Source: Euglena gracilis
Lineage: Eukaryota; Euglenida; Euglenophyceae; Euglenales
Reading direction: 5' to 3'
Length of the DNA: 64,000 nt
Assembly (NCBI GenBank): GCA_039621445.1
Contig: CP154956.1
Location: forward strand, 434,001 to 498,000
A program made the translations under genes and the position numbers. Within the stretch, counting starts at the first letter, position 1; each line of letters begins with the position of its first letter. Of this stretch, positions 1 through 12,150 are shown piece by piece. The notes below the pieces were generated by a model, which saw only the letters and a list, made by a program, of their open reading frames with translations, was not told the DNA's origin and did not search any database.

Positions 1-3000
1 GGGTTTACTAAAAAAGGGGCAGGAGCATGTTTGCTCAAAAAAATTGGGCTTTTCTGCCCAAGACGTTTGTGAATATTGGCCAATGGATGGGGGTGGAGGC
101 TTTTGCAGCCCATTATCAAGGACCTTTTTATTATTATTATTTTATCAACAACCGTTTTAAAAAATGCCCTGGACACCCTAGTTTCAGTATAAAATCAGGT
201 CTCACAACGCAAAGTGTGGAGCCTGATGTGTGTCGTACTCCCTCAAGGCAAACCGACGAGTGAGGAAGGGACACCGAGAGCGAAGCACAAACACCTAGTG
301 AGCCCCACACCCCCCACGCGTAAACGAATTTTTGTGTCCAAAGCCCTCGGTCAGCATGGGACCAGGGTGGAGGGGGGGACCCCCAAGGGACAAGAAGCCA
401 GTCACCATGTCTGAGCTCTGAATCCCACGAAACAGGAAGGGGGAAGAAGGACCAGGAGGGCGGGGCACAAGAAGATTCTGAGCACAAGAAGATGCTGGGG
501 TGCTGTCTTTTTGCTGGGGACTAACAGCAAACTGTGGTCCAGGTAGATAAAAACCAGCTGTTCTTCATTTCTCCATTTTCTTTCCCAAACTCTCATTAGA
601 GGCAAACATTTTTTGTTTCAGGCTGCTTCTGCCGAATCATGCAGCTTGAAACTACCAAGTTTCCATCCCCAACGCGCAAGCGGGCATATTTTTCTAGGCT
701 GCTGTGCGGATTTAGGTTAAAATAAGCACCTTTGAGGTCGATTTTTCAACAGAATGTGTTCAAGTATGAAGCTCCGTCAGGGCGAAATATATATTTAGCT
801 GTCTAAAAATCCTAAATTAGTATTTCATTATTCTTTTCCTTCTTTTTTTTGTGTTAATGAATAAATACAGGACAGAATGTTTTACCTTTTATGGGGGGAT
901 TTGCCTGGTTGCTCCTGCACACTCGTATTCCCTTTCTGGGCTGTCACTATTTCCTGGAAGAATTTGAAGGGAACTTTGAAAGACACTTGAGTTGGAAGGG
1001 GAAGATCTGCAATAACTCCCATACCTTATCAGGTTTTGCACCTCCTGGCTGGCCACTGCGAGGGTGCACCTCTGGGTGTAATGTGTATGTGGATTACACA
1101 GGCCCCATCAGTGGTCCTCCGCACTTGGCTGCCCCATCGCTGGGGTCCTTTCTCCTGCCCCATCACTGGGGTGCCAGCTGGCCCTGCCAAAGAGCTGCCC
1201 AGAGACAGGCTTTCCCCCTCAATTTTCAGGCCTGGTTAAAGTCCGTGTTGCCTGCAGTGGGCAGGTACATACAATGTTGTGAGATGAAAGGCATTTAGCT
1301 TCTGTGGGGCCTCTGCCCGAAGTGCTCTTGGGCATCCCCCCAGGAGTCTCTTCTGTGGTTCTTGTCCTCTGGGGCTTGAACCTCTCGGCTTCCATAGCCT
1401 TGGAGTTTGGAGGATCGCCCCCAGGACCTTCTCTTGGAGGGTTGAAGTCCTGTCTGGCCCCCACTGCCACTAAGAGGGTTAATGAAAGGGGGAGTTGGTG
1501 GATCTTTTCGACCTGTTGTCCTGGGCTGCTGCCAGTTTTGATTATACTGACTGCTCTTATGACTATACAGGCTGCCGTAGCCTGGCCCTTAACATGATGG
1601 CCCCAGGGCCTTGCAAGGTTGATGTAATTTCTGGCTCCCACTGTCCCTGAAGGGATTAATGGAGGGGAGGCGGATGGGTGGGTCTGTTTGATATCCGTGG
1701 TTCCCACTGCTGAAGAGTTCAGACATTTGGCTCTTCCAGCTGCTTCCCCAATCTGACTTCTGCGTCTTGGGCCGCCGTGGCCGTTATCTTCCCCTGGCTG
1801 CCATAGCCATTGACTTGAAAGGCTTCCATAGCCCTTGCTTCGATTGAGCTTTTGTGCCCTGGAAGGGGGGGCAGACAAAAGAGGAGTATGTTCTGTATGT
1901 ATGTGTGGTATGTATGTTCTGTATGTATGGTTCTCCTCTTTTGTCTTTTGGCCTTCCTGAACACAGTTGTCCGGGGTCCATCGCCCTTCCAAGGTTGAGT
2001 TATTGGACTTACTGCGGGAGTGGGGGTTTGCAAAGGCCACAGACTGACGTGCTGCCGCCGCCTCTCAAGCTTCTGCAGCTGCTTCTGCCTCTCCACCTTC
2101 CCCAGCTTCTGGTGCACCCTAGGAAGTTCTTTTAAGTTCTTCTTGACAGTTTGAATTTCTTTAAAGTTGCTTCTCCATGGAGTTCCAGTGATTTATTCTT
2201 TGTCGTTTTCAATGGCTATACTCCTGGGAATAATTCCAGGTGAAATGGAAGAGTTGAATTTTTCCTCCTTAAAGTCGAATGTCCGATATTTTTTTAAAGT
2301 CCACCGTGATGCCAGCGATTGTATTCGTAATTCGAATAAATCCTTTAAACAATTCCAGCTAAATTCGTGGATTTGACAATCTTTCTCCCTGAAACCGAAG
2401 CCCAGAAATATGAATCAGAAAACTCGCGAACACAAATCAGTAAGAAGAACCCCCACACACACAAAACAAACGCCCAGAACACAGCAGCCGGCAAAGATAG
2501 CAGGACCTCGCCGTCTCGCAGTGTGGAGCCCAACTGGCCAGCATCGTCGGGGAGGCAGCATAAGCAAGACCTCTAAAAAACTGAATTCGAGGGGGGTTTG
2601 CCCCCTTGTCCTCCACTGCCCCTTTTGAGGCATCTTCCTGGGCCTGCCACTGGGGTAGTGTATTGAAATCACCTGTTGGGGAAAAATCTTTTAGCTTCTG
2701 GGGTTTCCGCCCTTCTCACAATTGACGTTCCCAATGGCCTTGAAATTATTGGCCCTGATAATGATGATGTGCCAAGAGGTATTGATAGGAGTATTGCTAG
2801 CAACAGTGGCCTTGAAAACAACGCTGGACCCACTGTGCATCTTGAAGTTTTGACAGTCCCCATTTGCTTTTCCTTGATCTGGGACGCCATGCCCGTTGAA
2901 AATTTCGGGGTCCTCTGGGGGCCACTCCTTTACCTGTGAAGGAGGTTGGCCTGCAAAGCCAACTGGAAATGTTGAGGGGTTCTTGAGTCCCGACCCTTGA

Positions 3001-4270
3001 CCCCTGAGGAGTGATGTGAATGAGAAAGGATGGGGGGTGTTTGTCCTTTTCTGCCCCTTTGGTCTGTGAGAGTGTACGTCCAAAGCTTTCCCTTTTCCCG
3101 TTTTTGGAACTCTCTGTAAAAGCCTTTCGCTTTCGCCTTGGTGCGCAGCCTACTTATGGTAGGGAAAAGTCTTTGGAGTAACGAAAAGTGGTTTTCCCCT
3201 TTTCTTCCCAATTCCCCAAGAAGCAAAGCACAAAGCAAAGATTCAGAAGTTTCTTCTGAGATCAAAGTTGATTGTTCCGAGGGTTTTTCCCTCTGACAAA
3301 ACCAATGGTCAAACTTGGAAGTGATGACAGTGAAGAATACCACCTGTGGGGGAAGGAGAGAAAAGCGCTGACGTGTCCAGGGGCAGATCCCAGAAGGGTC
3401 TGCCACGATTTTACCAGCTGTGGGTTTCCACAGTGGTGCGACCGTCACAGAACCCACTCTGCAGATATCCTACAGAGCTGGGACGTGCCTGGTACACATC
3501 CCCCTCCCAGGGCTACGCCCGATTTCCTTCATGGACCAGGGTTTTCCTGTCCAGTCAGGATATCTGACGGAGCCCCAGGTGGGGTTCACTTCTCCATTCG
3601 CTGTCTCTCCTTTCCGCACAGTGGCATCCACCCAAAGCCCAAAAACGCGCAAAAGGTTAGCCGCGTTTCGCAGTTACCTATTAGCCGTTTCGGCTTAGGT
3701 GGGGTGTGAAAAAGCCCACTGTGGGAAACGGGGCTTGGCAGGTTTCCTGACAAAGTGTCCCATCCACCCACTTTGGGTGTGCCAAAGGCACGCGGGGTTG
3801 GTCAAGCGGGAGAGAGGTGTGGAAGGGGGGGGCAGGCTCCTATCCTGGTCATACCCGGATAGGGCTCCTAGGCGGTCATATCCGCACTGGGAAACAAAAT
3901 CCTACTTACAAAACCGACTGCCGGCGACAGCTTTGCGGGGGTGGGGGGAAAGTATGGAGGAGAGGGGGGCTGGCTTAGGCCAGAACAGAATTTTTGCGGT
4001 CTGGCAGCCTTAAGGGCCTTAGGGCAGAAAACTGACAAGTTGGCCTATTATTACGGCGTGCGCGCTGTGTGCTGTGCGTCACTTAGCGGCTTGCCAGGTT
4101 TCCCGGCTGCCAAGGTCTTCACAGCAGTAGCTCCTTCACGACGCAATAAGAGGCGATTACCTCTTGCAGACGGTTTCCGTCCGCATGGCCGTTGGCAGGG
4201 GGGGGTGGGGCCCGGGGGGGGGGCTCTCAGATGCTTCCATCCAGAGCGTAGAGTGTCAGACCCAGGTTCA
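1..4270. other. Region with no recognised gene
   Basis: I see no gene here that I can name. Minus-strand open stretches exist at about 1219-2040, 2691-3083 and 2930-3457, the last being Lys/Arg-rich, and a plus-strand one at 3272-3709. None shows a known domain and none has the GC-rich codon pattern of the host exons further right. The sequence may be a decayed mobile element or intergenic/intronic DNA. The 5' exons of the EFHC1-like gene (first DM10 domain) were looked for here and not found, so they probably lie outside the window. Confidence 0.5.
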
Positions 4271-4290
4271 TCCAGGCAGCGAGCCGCGAG

Positions 4291-4870
<580 letters not shown>

Positions 4871-4943
4871 ATGCATAGTATATGGATGTCCAGGCTCCAT
4901 GAAGGCACTTACCTTACATGAGCCTGGTAATGCCGTTTCGGCA

Positions 4944-5813
4944 TTACATCCGTTCCAGCCGCCAATAATCATGGCGGGAGTCCAAGGGATCTTCCACAAG
5001 GACCATCTGGAATTGTGGTGGTGGTGGCCTATCTACGAGCCAGGTTTCTGGCGATTCGTATTCGAAATCAGGTGCCACCCAGTCCCGAACCCATCCTTCG
5101 GGGACTGTGTGCTTGGTTGCACTCGCTCTTTCCGCGAGGAACCATTGCAGCTTCTCCCAGAATTTCCTGGGCAGAGTTGCTGGCCAGATGAAGTAGTTCA
5201 TCCTTGGGTGATTGGCTGACACCTGCGGGGCATTCCCCGGGTGGAAGTCAATCGGCATGTGATAGGCGCATTCCGCCCGGACTGTATGGGGTCGTAATAC
5301 GGCCCCAAGCCAGTCTTTCCAGGTCATCCCGTGGCTTTCGGGTGGCCATTGTGGCAGGCACCAGCGACCGTTTCGGTCCTGGTTTTGGAACAGGCGGAAA
5401 AGTATCTTTTCCCTGTCTGCTGTCTCCCAGAGGTAAGGTAATCTTACCCCTGCCTCCTCAGCAGCGAGGCGTATCGCCCCACTGTCGATCTGCCACCCAC
5501 GGGCCATTCCCGTGTGGCGGTAGTCGTCGAGCTTGAGGTTGGCATACTTGAAAAAGTCCTTGAACTTTTTGTTCAAGGTGGAGTATTCCTCCAGTGGCTT
5601 CTCGGCACTTGGCACGATTGTGCGTACTGCGCCTTCCGCAGTGTGCCAGAAGGTACCTCGAAGGCAGTTGACGCAGAGAACTGGTACATTCGTACCATGT
5701 CGGTCGGTGTAACTGAAATTGTGCTTGTGGGTCCAACTGTCCACGCACTTGGCGCATACCAAGGCGGCACAGTTAGGGATGTATACATCCTTGTGGAACG
5801 ATTTCCGCTGCAC
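4944..5813 (-). pseudogene. C-terminal segment of the interrupted zinc-binding gene
   Basis: Open frame of about 289 codons ending in a stop at 4944. It follows from the preceding segment (5811-6952) by a -1 frame change near 5810, where the DNA reads GTGTG on the minus strand. It carries two Cys-x2-Cys pairs (VCAKC and LCVNC) with a His-x-His between them. Together with the CTVC and HVC motifs just upstream these form a RING- or B-box-like zinc-binding region. The rest is Trp-rich and ends with LERM. I do not recognise the family. The conservation of paired Cys/His residues across the frame change argues that the two frames were once one. Confidence 0.6.
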
Positions 5814-6952
5814 ACATGGACGAGGGGTAATCCCAGGTCAAGTGCACTGTTGTACATCTTGTGGCAGACAGTGCAAAGCCACACAAAACGGTTTTCCGTT
5901 GTTTTGTCGATGAGGAATTCCTCACCGAAGAATTGGGCCAAAACACGGGGAGATCTGGAATTGTAATAATTCCAGGTCACATTCTGATCAAAGGACCATT
6001 TCCGTCCCTGACAGAACAGTGGCTCAATCCACCGGTTAAGGCATTGCTGTGTCCTCAATTTATGTGCGATCATCATGTACCTGTTTTTCAGGTCATGAAT
6101 GTCAGGGTCATCCTGATTGATCGCGTTCCAGTCGATGACAACTTCGTCTTCTGAAGGTGTCTCGGCTGTCGAGGCGCGGGATTTTCCCTGCCCCTTTGTC
6201 GGAGGTTTCGGCTGTGAGGTTTTCCCATAGCCGGATGACGTGACGTGCGTGAATCCTTGTCCCGAGGTTAATCCCCGAGAAGAGGATGCAGCACTCTGGC
6301 CGCCAGCACCACCACCGCCTTTCGGTGGGGGCTGATCACCAGATTTCGGTGTGGGTTTGCAAGGTGCGGCGCCCGGCTTACTTTTCGCCGGGGCCTTCGG
6401 GCTTCCGGTTTCCGGAGTCTCCGAGGGTCGCCGCTCGGCGTCTCGCTTGCTTGCCCACGTGCGTGGTGACGCTTGGGACGGGGGTCTTTTCCCCGACACC
6501 GAACGTCGTTGACCTTCAGCAGGGGTTTCCCGAGCTGATGGTCGTCCTACGCGTTCCTTTGCGGCTTCCGTGGGTTTCCCAGGGGTAGCCGTGGGGGATG
6601 GTGTTGGTGTAGGCCTAGCCTGTGCACTTCGCGCTGGCTGAGCCTGTGGTGGAGGCATGGACGCCCGCTCGGCCTGTTTTTCAGGCGCCGGTGTCCGTGT
6701 GCCTTGACGCTTCTCTGCCGTGACTGTGGCTGTACCATGAGATACGGGTTCATCCCGTGCCTCCGGTGGTACCGCCGGTGTCGATACAGGTTCATCCTGT
6801 ACTGACACGGCTGGTGTTGTCTCCACAGTCATTGCTGTCCGTTCGCCTTCCGTCCGTGTCGCTTCTGACACTGGCGGTGGCGCTGCCGTTGGGGGAGGTT
6901 CATCCTCCACCATGGCTGCAATGTCAGATGTGTCTTCCGTCAGCTGGGCAGT
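5811..6952 (-). pseudogene. Middle segment (linker and first half of second zinc region)
   Basis: This is in the same frame as the segment 6953-8120 and separated from it only by one TAA. It starts with about 230 residues of Pro/Thr/Glu/Arg-rich, probably disordered sequence, then a globular part from about 6150 with a Cys-x2-Cys (CTVC) followed some 16 residues later by His-x-Cys. The frame ends near 5810 and continues -1 into the next segment. A methionine lies ten codons after the TAA, so reinitiation cannot be excluded. An unbroken frame on both sides of a single stop suggests a nonsense mutation or readthrough. Confidence 0.55.
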
Positions 6953-8120
6953 TTACGCCGCAGCTGTGGAAGAACTGGCCGCAGTGCTACGTGGAGTGAC
7001 TACTGTGATCAGTGACCGTAAACCACCGAGTACGCGTCCGCCCAGTGAGGTGCGTCTCTCCTCACCTGAAGTGGGCTCCTCGGCTGGCTCCTCGGTTAAC
7101 GGGGTTTCCCCGGAAACAGGGAGCTTGAGGCGTAATACCTCAGGCGTGTGGGGTACCGTTTCCGGCGGGTTTTCCCGCGGAGGGGTTGGTACACCCGCTG
7201 TACCCAGTGAGGCTGGTGATAGAGGGACAGGTGTCATTTCACCTGCTTGTGCTACCGATGGGCTACGGGTTTCCCGTGCCGGAGGTTCCGCTGGCTGAGG
7301 TTCATCCTCAGCCATTGGGACCTCCTCCTCCTCCTCATCCGCTTCCGGAGAGGATTCGGCTGCGTGTAGCTGTGCTGCAGAACGCGGGTCTTTCCCGCTC
7401 CTGTAGCACCCTTGTGCGTTTGACAGGCGGAAAAAGCTAATACTTTCACTCCTGTCAGAGTTGGGGTATGGGGGCGGCCACGTCGCTCTCACCCAGCTTT
7501 CGGGTGGAGGCTGTGGTTGATCATCGTCGATCAAGCAAAGGTCTTCCCACTGCCGTCGACAATGGTCAGTCACGCCAAACTCTCCTGTTTCTTCCAGGAA
7601 TGCTGGCAGTGGCAACGCGTAACGAGGGACTTCCCCTTCGTGCGCCGCGAAAAACATCTGAAAATCCTCCCATATCAGGATATTCCCGAATTGGGTATCC
7701 AGGTGTTCCTGGAGACCGATTTCGGCCTCTTCCCAGTCTGGTCGCAGGTTCATCCTGCGCTGGTCTGGGTCATTGGGTCTGGCGTTCACCTCCATATATC
7801 CCCGAGGCAACCACTTTCTGTGGATTTCCACATCGGCGGTCATATATTCCAGGAAATATATGTAGACCTCCAGGACGTAGGTAATCCACGCCCTGTGCCA
7901 GTACTGCTGCAGCAGAAATATTTTCTGCCGGTGCTGTTTCAGCACCTTTCGGTCTTGCGTTCCGATCTGGGGATTCCGGCACTGATGCAGGAGGAATCTC
8001 CTGGTCGGCTGGCTGCCGGCATTCTCGGCAGACGGAGGCGGTTTTCCGCGTTCTCCGAAACCCCAGAAGTCAACGATGTGGACTTCCTTGCAAAACTGGC
8101 ATTCCAGTTTGTACCGCTGG
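6953..8120 (-). pseudogene. Middle segment with first zinc region and acidic tail
   Basis: This continues the frame of 8121-8630 after a -1 change at a C-run near 8120. The segment opens with a Cys-x2-Cys (ECQFC), then His-x2-Cys-like residues (LHQC) about 45 residues later, followed by a Trp/Tyr-rich helical stretch (YVLEVYIYFLEY). After about residue 250 it becomes acidic (a run of Glu) and Pro/Thr-rich. It ends in TAA at 6953-6955. This is the first of two similarly built zinc modules in the gene. No named family fits. Confidence 0.55.
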
Positions 8121-8630
8121 GGTACGCGAGGTCCACGTCCAGTACCTTGAACAGCATGCCATACATGCTGTCCAAGAAGACTTGGAGGTTGTTCGTGAAC
8201 ATTACCGCAGCCTGCGCAGCGAGTTTCTCCGGCAGGGGGTAATACTTCCACTGGATTCCCAGTGCGCTGACCGAAAACATGTGGTTGAAGATTTCCTTCA
8301 ACTGTGCGACGAACGTTTCGCCGTCTTCACAGGTATTCAGGCAATCGATATACGTCAGACCGTTTCGGTCGGTAAAAATGCCAAAATTCTGGCAGGGGTA
8401 TCCCAACCAGAACCACAGTTCCCAGAAACCAGGCATCTGGTCCAGGACAACTTCATTCGAATGAGGGTATCCCTCGAACGCATGAAGTTCGGCACTGTAG
8501 AAAAAACGTTTGCAGTGATCGTTCAAACGATTCTGCACCACTTCGAGCACCGCATCCGGTGGTCGGTGGATCACGTTGCCTGCCCTTGTGAACTTTCGGA
8601 GATCCTCGTCGATTTTCGGCCAGATCTCCT
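8121..8630 (-). pseudogene. Segment directly 3' of the retrotransposon insertion
   Basis: Reading starts at the target-site duplication (8627-8630) and gives EIWPKIDEDLRKF and a helical domain with many aromatic residues. In the same frame, the last codons before the insertion at 20,853 read FKYLE, so deleting the 12.2-kb element plus one 4-bp target copy restores one uninterrupted frame. Open-frame calls running from 8811 into this segment begin inside the LTR and are chimeric. Function is unknown. Confidence 0.65.
8627..8630. repeat. Target-site duplication, left copy (TCCT)
   Basis: TCCT directly precedes the TGTCGG start of the 5' LTR and recurs at 20,849-20,852 after the 3' LTR. Four to five base duplications are usual for Ty3/gypsy integrases. 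Confidence 0.85.
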
Positions 8631-9419
8631 TGTCGGCCGCCGGCTTTCGCCGGCAGCCAAAAATTGCCAGAAAGGCAAATTCCAAAGTCGCGGGTAACAG
8701 CCAATCAGTTAAAAAAACCCGCGACTTAAATTGGAAGCGGGTCAAATTACTTTCCACCTTCAAATTCTGTTTTTTCACAGAACTTGAGGGGTTTTCCCCA
8801 TTATTTGGCAAAGAAGAAATACATTGAATTGGATTTGATCAATCACATTGTTGAATTGGAATTGGCAATTACATTGTTGGTCATTACATTGTTGGTTGTA
8901 CTCATTGAAGGATTGGTTTGAAGGAGACCCTACAACACCGCCACCCTCACCGCCACCTATACCCTATACCTCACCTTCCTTGCCCCAGGTTGTCTTTTCT
9001 ATTACATTCAGTCACTCTCACAGATTTCCAACATTGTGATTGCTTCTCCGGTGGGTTGGGATTCATTTCAGATTCAGTGGGTTGGTTTTTGCCTACAAGG
9101 TGTGCGTGAGAGAGAGAGAGAGAGGTGAGATTTTCACACCAAATGGCAGATTTTTCGGTGTTCACCAAATTTTCAGAAAACATTAAAAAAACGATCCTAC
9201 GCGCCGGCTGGGGTAGGGGGAAACACGTGGGTGAAAAAAGGGAGTTGGCCTGAGCCCACCAACCCCCAGAAAAAAGCGCAGGCCACGACTAGGAACCATC
9301 GACCCCACAGCTGTCGGTGGTTCTCCACGACGGCGAGGACCTCCCCGGGCCCTCGGCCCACCGGGACTCGCCGGTCGCGGGGGCGACCGGCGGCGCACAG
9401 GGGGTGGGGCAGGCGGACA
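8631..9419 (+). repeat. 5' LTR
   Basis: 789 bp, starting TGTCGGCC and ending GGCGGACA, an imperfect terminal inverted repeat of the TG...CA type. It is matched over its full length by 20,052-20,848. It contains a short GA microsatellite and a GC-rich 3' third. No clear TATA box was seen. Confidence 0.93.
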
Positions 9420-9691
9420 TGGTTAGCAGAGGTCGGCTGACTGACTTCGTCAGTGAGGTTTTTTCAGATTCGGCCAACATCGTGGCAGAGATTTGTTCCG
9501 CTGGCTCTGCCAGCAGAATCAGTGCAAAGTCTTCAGATTCGGCTGGCATCGCAAGCAAAGGTTGTTTCACTGACCCAGCCAGTAAAAATTTTTCAGAGAC
9601 GGTCGACACGGTCACACAGGATTGTTCTGGTGGCTGTGCCAGCAGAATGGTACACGTGGGCAGTTTCACCAACCAACCCAGTTGTCTGTGA
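9419..9691 (+). CDS. Gag N-terminal segment (frame 1 of several)
   Basis: Open frame from an ATG at 9419-9421 that overlaps the primer-binding site. It is rich in Ser, Ala, Asp and Cys (for example FSDSANIVAEICSAGSAS). The same composition continues after about 9690 in the frame of the next segment, so the two appear to be one coding region split by a +1 change. The frame is also open upstream into the LTR, so the true start is uncertain. Confidence 0.45.
   Translation: MVSRGRLTDFVSEVFSDSANIVAEICSAGSASRISAKSSDSAGIASKGCFTDPASKNFSETVDTVTQDCSGGCASRMVHVGSFTNQPSCL
9420..9436 (+). other. Putative primer binding site (initiator Met tRNA-like)
   Basis: Directly after the 5' LTR the sequence reads TGGTTAGCAGAGG. 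Eukaryotic initiator tRNA-Met 3' ends commonly give TGGTAGCAGAGG, so this matches with one extra T. Position and the TGG start fit a primer binding site. The assignment to tRNA-Met is inference. Confidence 0.55.
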
Positions 9692-11315
9692 ATTTTCAGA
9701 AGAATCTGCACAAATCTGCTCGTTTCACAGCCAATCTGTCCGAGTTTCAGATTGTGATGAAAATTTTCTGAGATCTGTGGCAGAAAGCTGTTTTCAGAAC
9801 GAAAAGGAAACTGAATTTTCTGCAGCCCAGTTTTCAGAATCTGTGGCATCATTGCAAATCATGATGGAATCTGTGGCAGAAAACAATTTTCAGGCTGCAG
9901 AAACTTTATCGGCTTCAGGATTTTCAGAAACGACACAGGAATCAGAATCTGATTCTGATTCGGGGAGGGGGTCATTTACATGCATTAGGCCCATCACGGT
10001 GGCAGGGCCAGAAAATTTTCAGCTGGTTCCACTGCACAGCAGTGATGAACCAGACCCCCCAGAGTATGAAAGCGAATCAGAGGAAGAGAAAAGAGCTGAA
10101 AACGCCATAATTCAGGAAATGGTTATGCAGAGAATGAAAGCTGCTGGCATGTGGCCAGTAAATTTTTCAGGGTTGCAACAAATTTCTGTGTCGTCACGAG
10201 ACAGCAGCCCAGGGCCAGAACAAAAAAAATTGTGTTTAACAGCCCAGCCAGAATCATTGCTGTTAACACAGAGTTCAGAATCGCAGTCAGCACAGCCAGC
10301 TGCAGCCCAGCTGGAGGTTTTTCAGCCAGCCCAGCCGTTTTTGGCTGAGATGTCTGTCCCAGCCCAGATTCCTGGGCAGGTTTTACACCCAGCTCAGCAG
10401 TTTTCGGCTGGGTCATCTGTCCCAGCAATCATGATGCCAGCCCAGACGACTTCACAGGTTTTTCAGCCAGCCCAGCAGTTTTCGGCTGGGTCATCTGTCC
10501 CAGCAATCATGGGGCCAGCCCAGATGACTTCACAGGTTTTTCAGCCAGCCCAGCAGTTTTCGGCTGGGTCATCTGTCCGAGCAATCATGGGGCCAGCCCA
10601 GATGACTTCACAGGTTTTTCAGCCAGCCCAGCAGTTTTCGGCTGAGTCATCCGTTCCAGCAATCATGGGACCAGCCCAGATGCATGGGCAGGTTTTTCAG
10701 CCAGCGTTAACAATGTCTTCAAACACAGGCCCAGCCCAGGTTTTTCGGCCAATTCAGCCAGATTTTCCACAGACCCAGCCACAAAATTTACAGCCAAACA
10801 CCAGTTTTTCTGCAGAAACTGGGTCCGAAAACCCTGAAAATCAGCATGATGTGGAAATGGAATCGGGCTATGGCCAATCTGATGATGATTGGAACAACTG
10901 GGGTGAAGAAATCAGTTGCAAAATTGAATGTTTACATGGCAGACTTTTGGTGCAGGAAGGAAAAAATCCTGAAAAAACGGCTGAAAATCTGGTGGGGGAG
11001 GCAGAAAACAGGCTAAATCGGGCATTGGCCATGTCACAGGGGCAGACATTGAATCTGGTGAATGAGGCATTGGGCATGCATGATGGGCGAATGGCTGATC
11101 ACATTGCCATGGTGAAACGTGAAATTCAGGCTGAACTGAGTGCAACCGTAAACGACTTGCTTTTGCAGTTTCAGCAAAATGGTGAAATGGTGCAAAATCT
11201 GGCCCAATGCCAAAGGCATTTGTTGAGTGTGGAAATGGAACGGCAGTTTGCTGAAAAAGTGAAGAAAGTGGAGGATGGAGTTAACACGTTTTTGAGGCCC
11301 AGGTTGAGGGGTTGA
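9690..11315 (+). CDS. Gag, Ser/Gln-rich region with 26-residue repeats
   Basis: Long open frame, mostly low-complexity: a Ser/Glu/Phe-rich start, an acidic stretch (YESESEEEKRAE), a Gln/Pro/Ala-rich repeat block, then helical sequence. Between 10,380 and 10,691 a 78-bp unit repeats four times, encoding units that begin VFQPAQQFSAGSSV. The frame stops at TGA 11,313-11,315 and continues -1 in the next segment. No known capsid motif lies in this part. It is far longer than ordinary Ty3/gypsy Gag N-termini, and its role is unknown. Confidence 0.65.
   Translation, partial: EFSEESAQICSFHSQSVRVSDCDENFLRSVAESCFQNEKETEFSAAQFSESVASLQIMMESVAENNFQAAETLSASGFSETTQESESDSDSGRGSFTCIRPITVAGPENFQLVPLHSSDEPDPPEYESESEEEKRAENAIIQEMVMQRMKAAGMWPVNFSGLQQISVSSRDSSPGPEQKKLCLTAQPESLLLTQSSESQSAQPAAAQLEVFQPAQPFLAEMSVPAQIPGQVLHPAQQFSAGSSVPAIMMPAQTTSQVFQPAQQFSAGSSVPAIMGPAQMTSQVFQPAQQFSAGSSVRAIMGPAQMTSQVFQPAQQFSAESSVPAIMGPAQMHGQVFQPALTMSSNTGPAQVFRPIQPDFPQTQPQNLQPNTSFSAETGSENPENQHDVEMESGYGQSDDDWNNWGEEISCKIECLHGRLLVQEGKNPEKTAENLVGEAENRLNRALAMSQGQTLNLVNEALGMHDGRMADHIAMVKREIQAELSATVNDLLLQFQQNGEMVQNLAQCQRHLLSVEMERQFAEKVKKVEDGVNTFLRPRLRG
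10380..10691 (+). repeat. 78-bp coding tandem repeat, four units
   Basis: Units at 10,380, 10,458, 10,536 and 10,614 are 78 bp each (26 codons) and nearly identical, so the repeat keeps the reading frame. Degenerate flanking copies (FQPAQPFLAEMS before, VFQPALTMSS after) suggest a longer, older array. Confidence 0.9.
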
Positions 11316-12150
11316 GAAAAAATGAGAGGGATTTTTCTCAGAAGCTGTCGTTTTTGGAAAAATCTGTGGGGGAGATGCACGTGGTGGTGCAACAAGTGGG
11401 GGAGAAGGAAAAACAGCAGGAAATTGCTGTTAATCAGGTCAAATCTGCAGTCGGTGAGCTAAGCTCTGGTCTGGAGGGACGCTTTGGGATCATTTTTCAG
11501 CAATGCAAAAGTTTGGGGGAGACTGAGTGTGCCAAATTTCAGGCACAGGCTGAGAAATTGAAGGAATTTTCACAGTCCCTGGAGCGAGAGAGCAAAGCTC
11601 TGAATGATCGTTTGGGGAGGTTGGAGAATTTTCTGGGTCGGAAAGATTTTCCCATTGAGAAAGTCTGTGACCTGATTAACAAGAGTGAGGAAACAATTCG
11701 GTTGGAGGTGCAAAGGGAGTTGGGGCTGCAAACGAGAAAGAATTTGGAGGTCATTATCAGTGAAATGTTGCAGGAAAGGTTGAGGCTGAGTGAAAGGGAG
11801 GGGCAGTTTGAGAAAGTTCGGGCTGAAATGGAAAATTCGATGAAACAGCAGGTTGGAGTTTTACTGCAACAGCAGTCCAGTGAACTTTTTAAAGAACAGC
11901 AGGAGCGGAAAAAATTGCAACAAAAGCTGGATTTATTTCAGGCTGAGTTTTTGGTGATGAAAAATCAGCAAGCTGAATCTGCCAAATCTGCGACAGTGGA
12001 TCTGACAAAGGAAACGGGAGAAAAATCAGCTGGAAACCCAGAAATCGAAGAGTTTGATCTTTTTGGTTACAACGATTTACCTGTGATCGAGAAAAATCCG
12101 GTTGAAATTGAAGGCTATGAATACGCTGAACCAGGATCACATGCGACACA
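11312..12150 (+). CDS. Gag, coiled-coil region
   Basis: Follows the previous segment by a -1 frame change. About 260 residues with strong heptad character and alternating Glu/Lys/Gln/Leu (for example LERESKALNDRLGRLENFLG), typical of a long coiled coil that could drive particle assembly. The end is acidic (EIEEFDLFGYNDLPVIEK). The frame changes again (-1) just before the Cys cluster near 12,140. Confidence 0.65.

Noticed and set aside
2930-3457. 175-codon minus-strand frame with Lys-rich tail
   Set aside because: Composition looks partly coding, but there is no motif and neighbouring frames are equally open.
3400-3640. Possible retroviral-type protease fragment (GATVTEPTLQISYRAG)
   Set aside because: Weak resemblance, no Asp-Thr/Ser-Gly, and no neighbouring RT.
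7939-8811. A 290-codon minus-strand frame starting at 8811
   Set aside because: It begins inside the 5' LTR and crosses the insertion border. Only the part below 8631 belongs to the interrupted gene, and below about 8120 the real coding passes to another frame.
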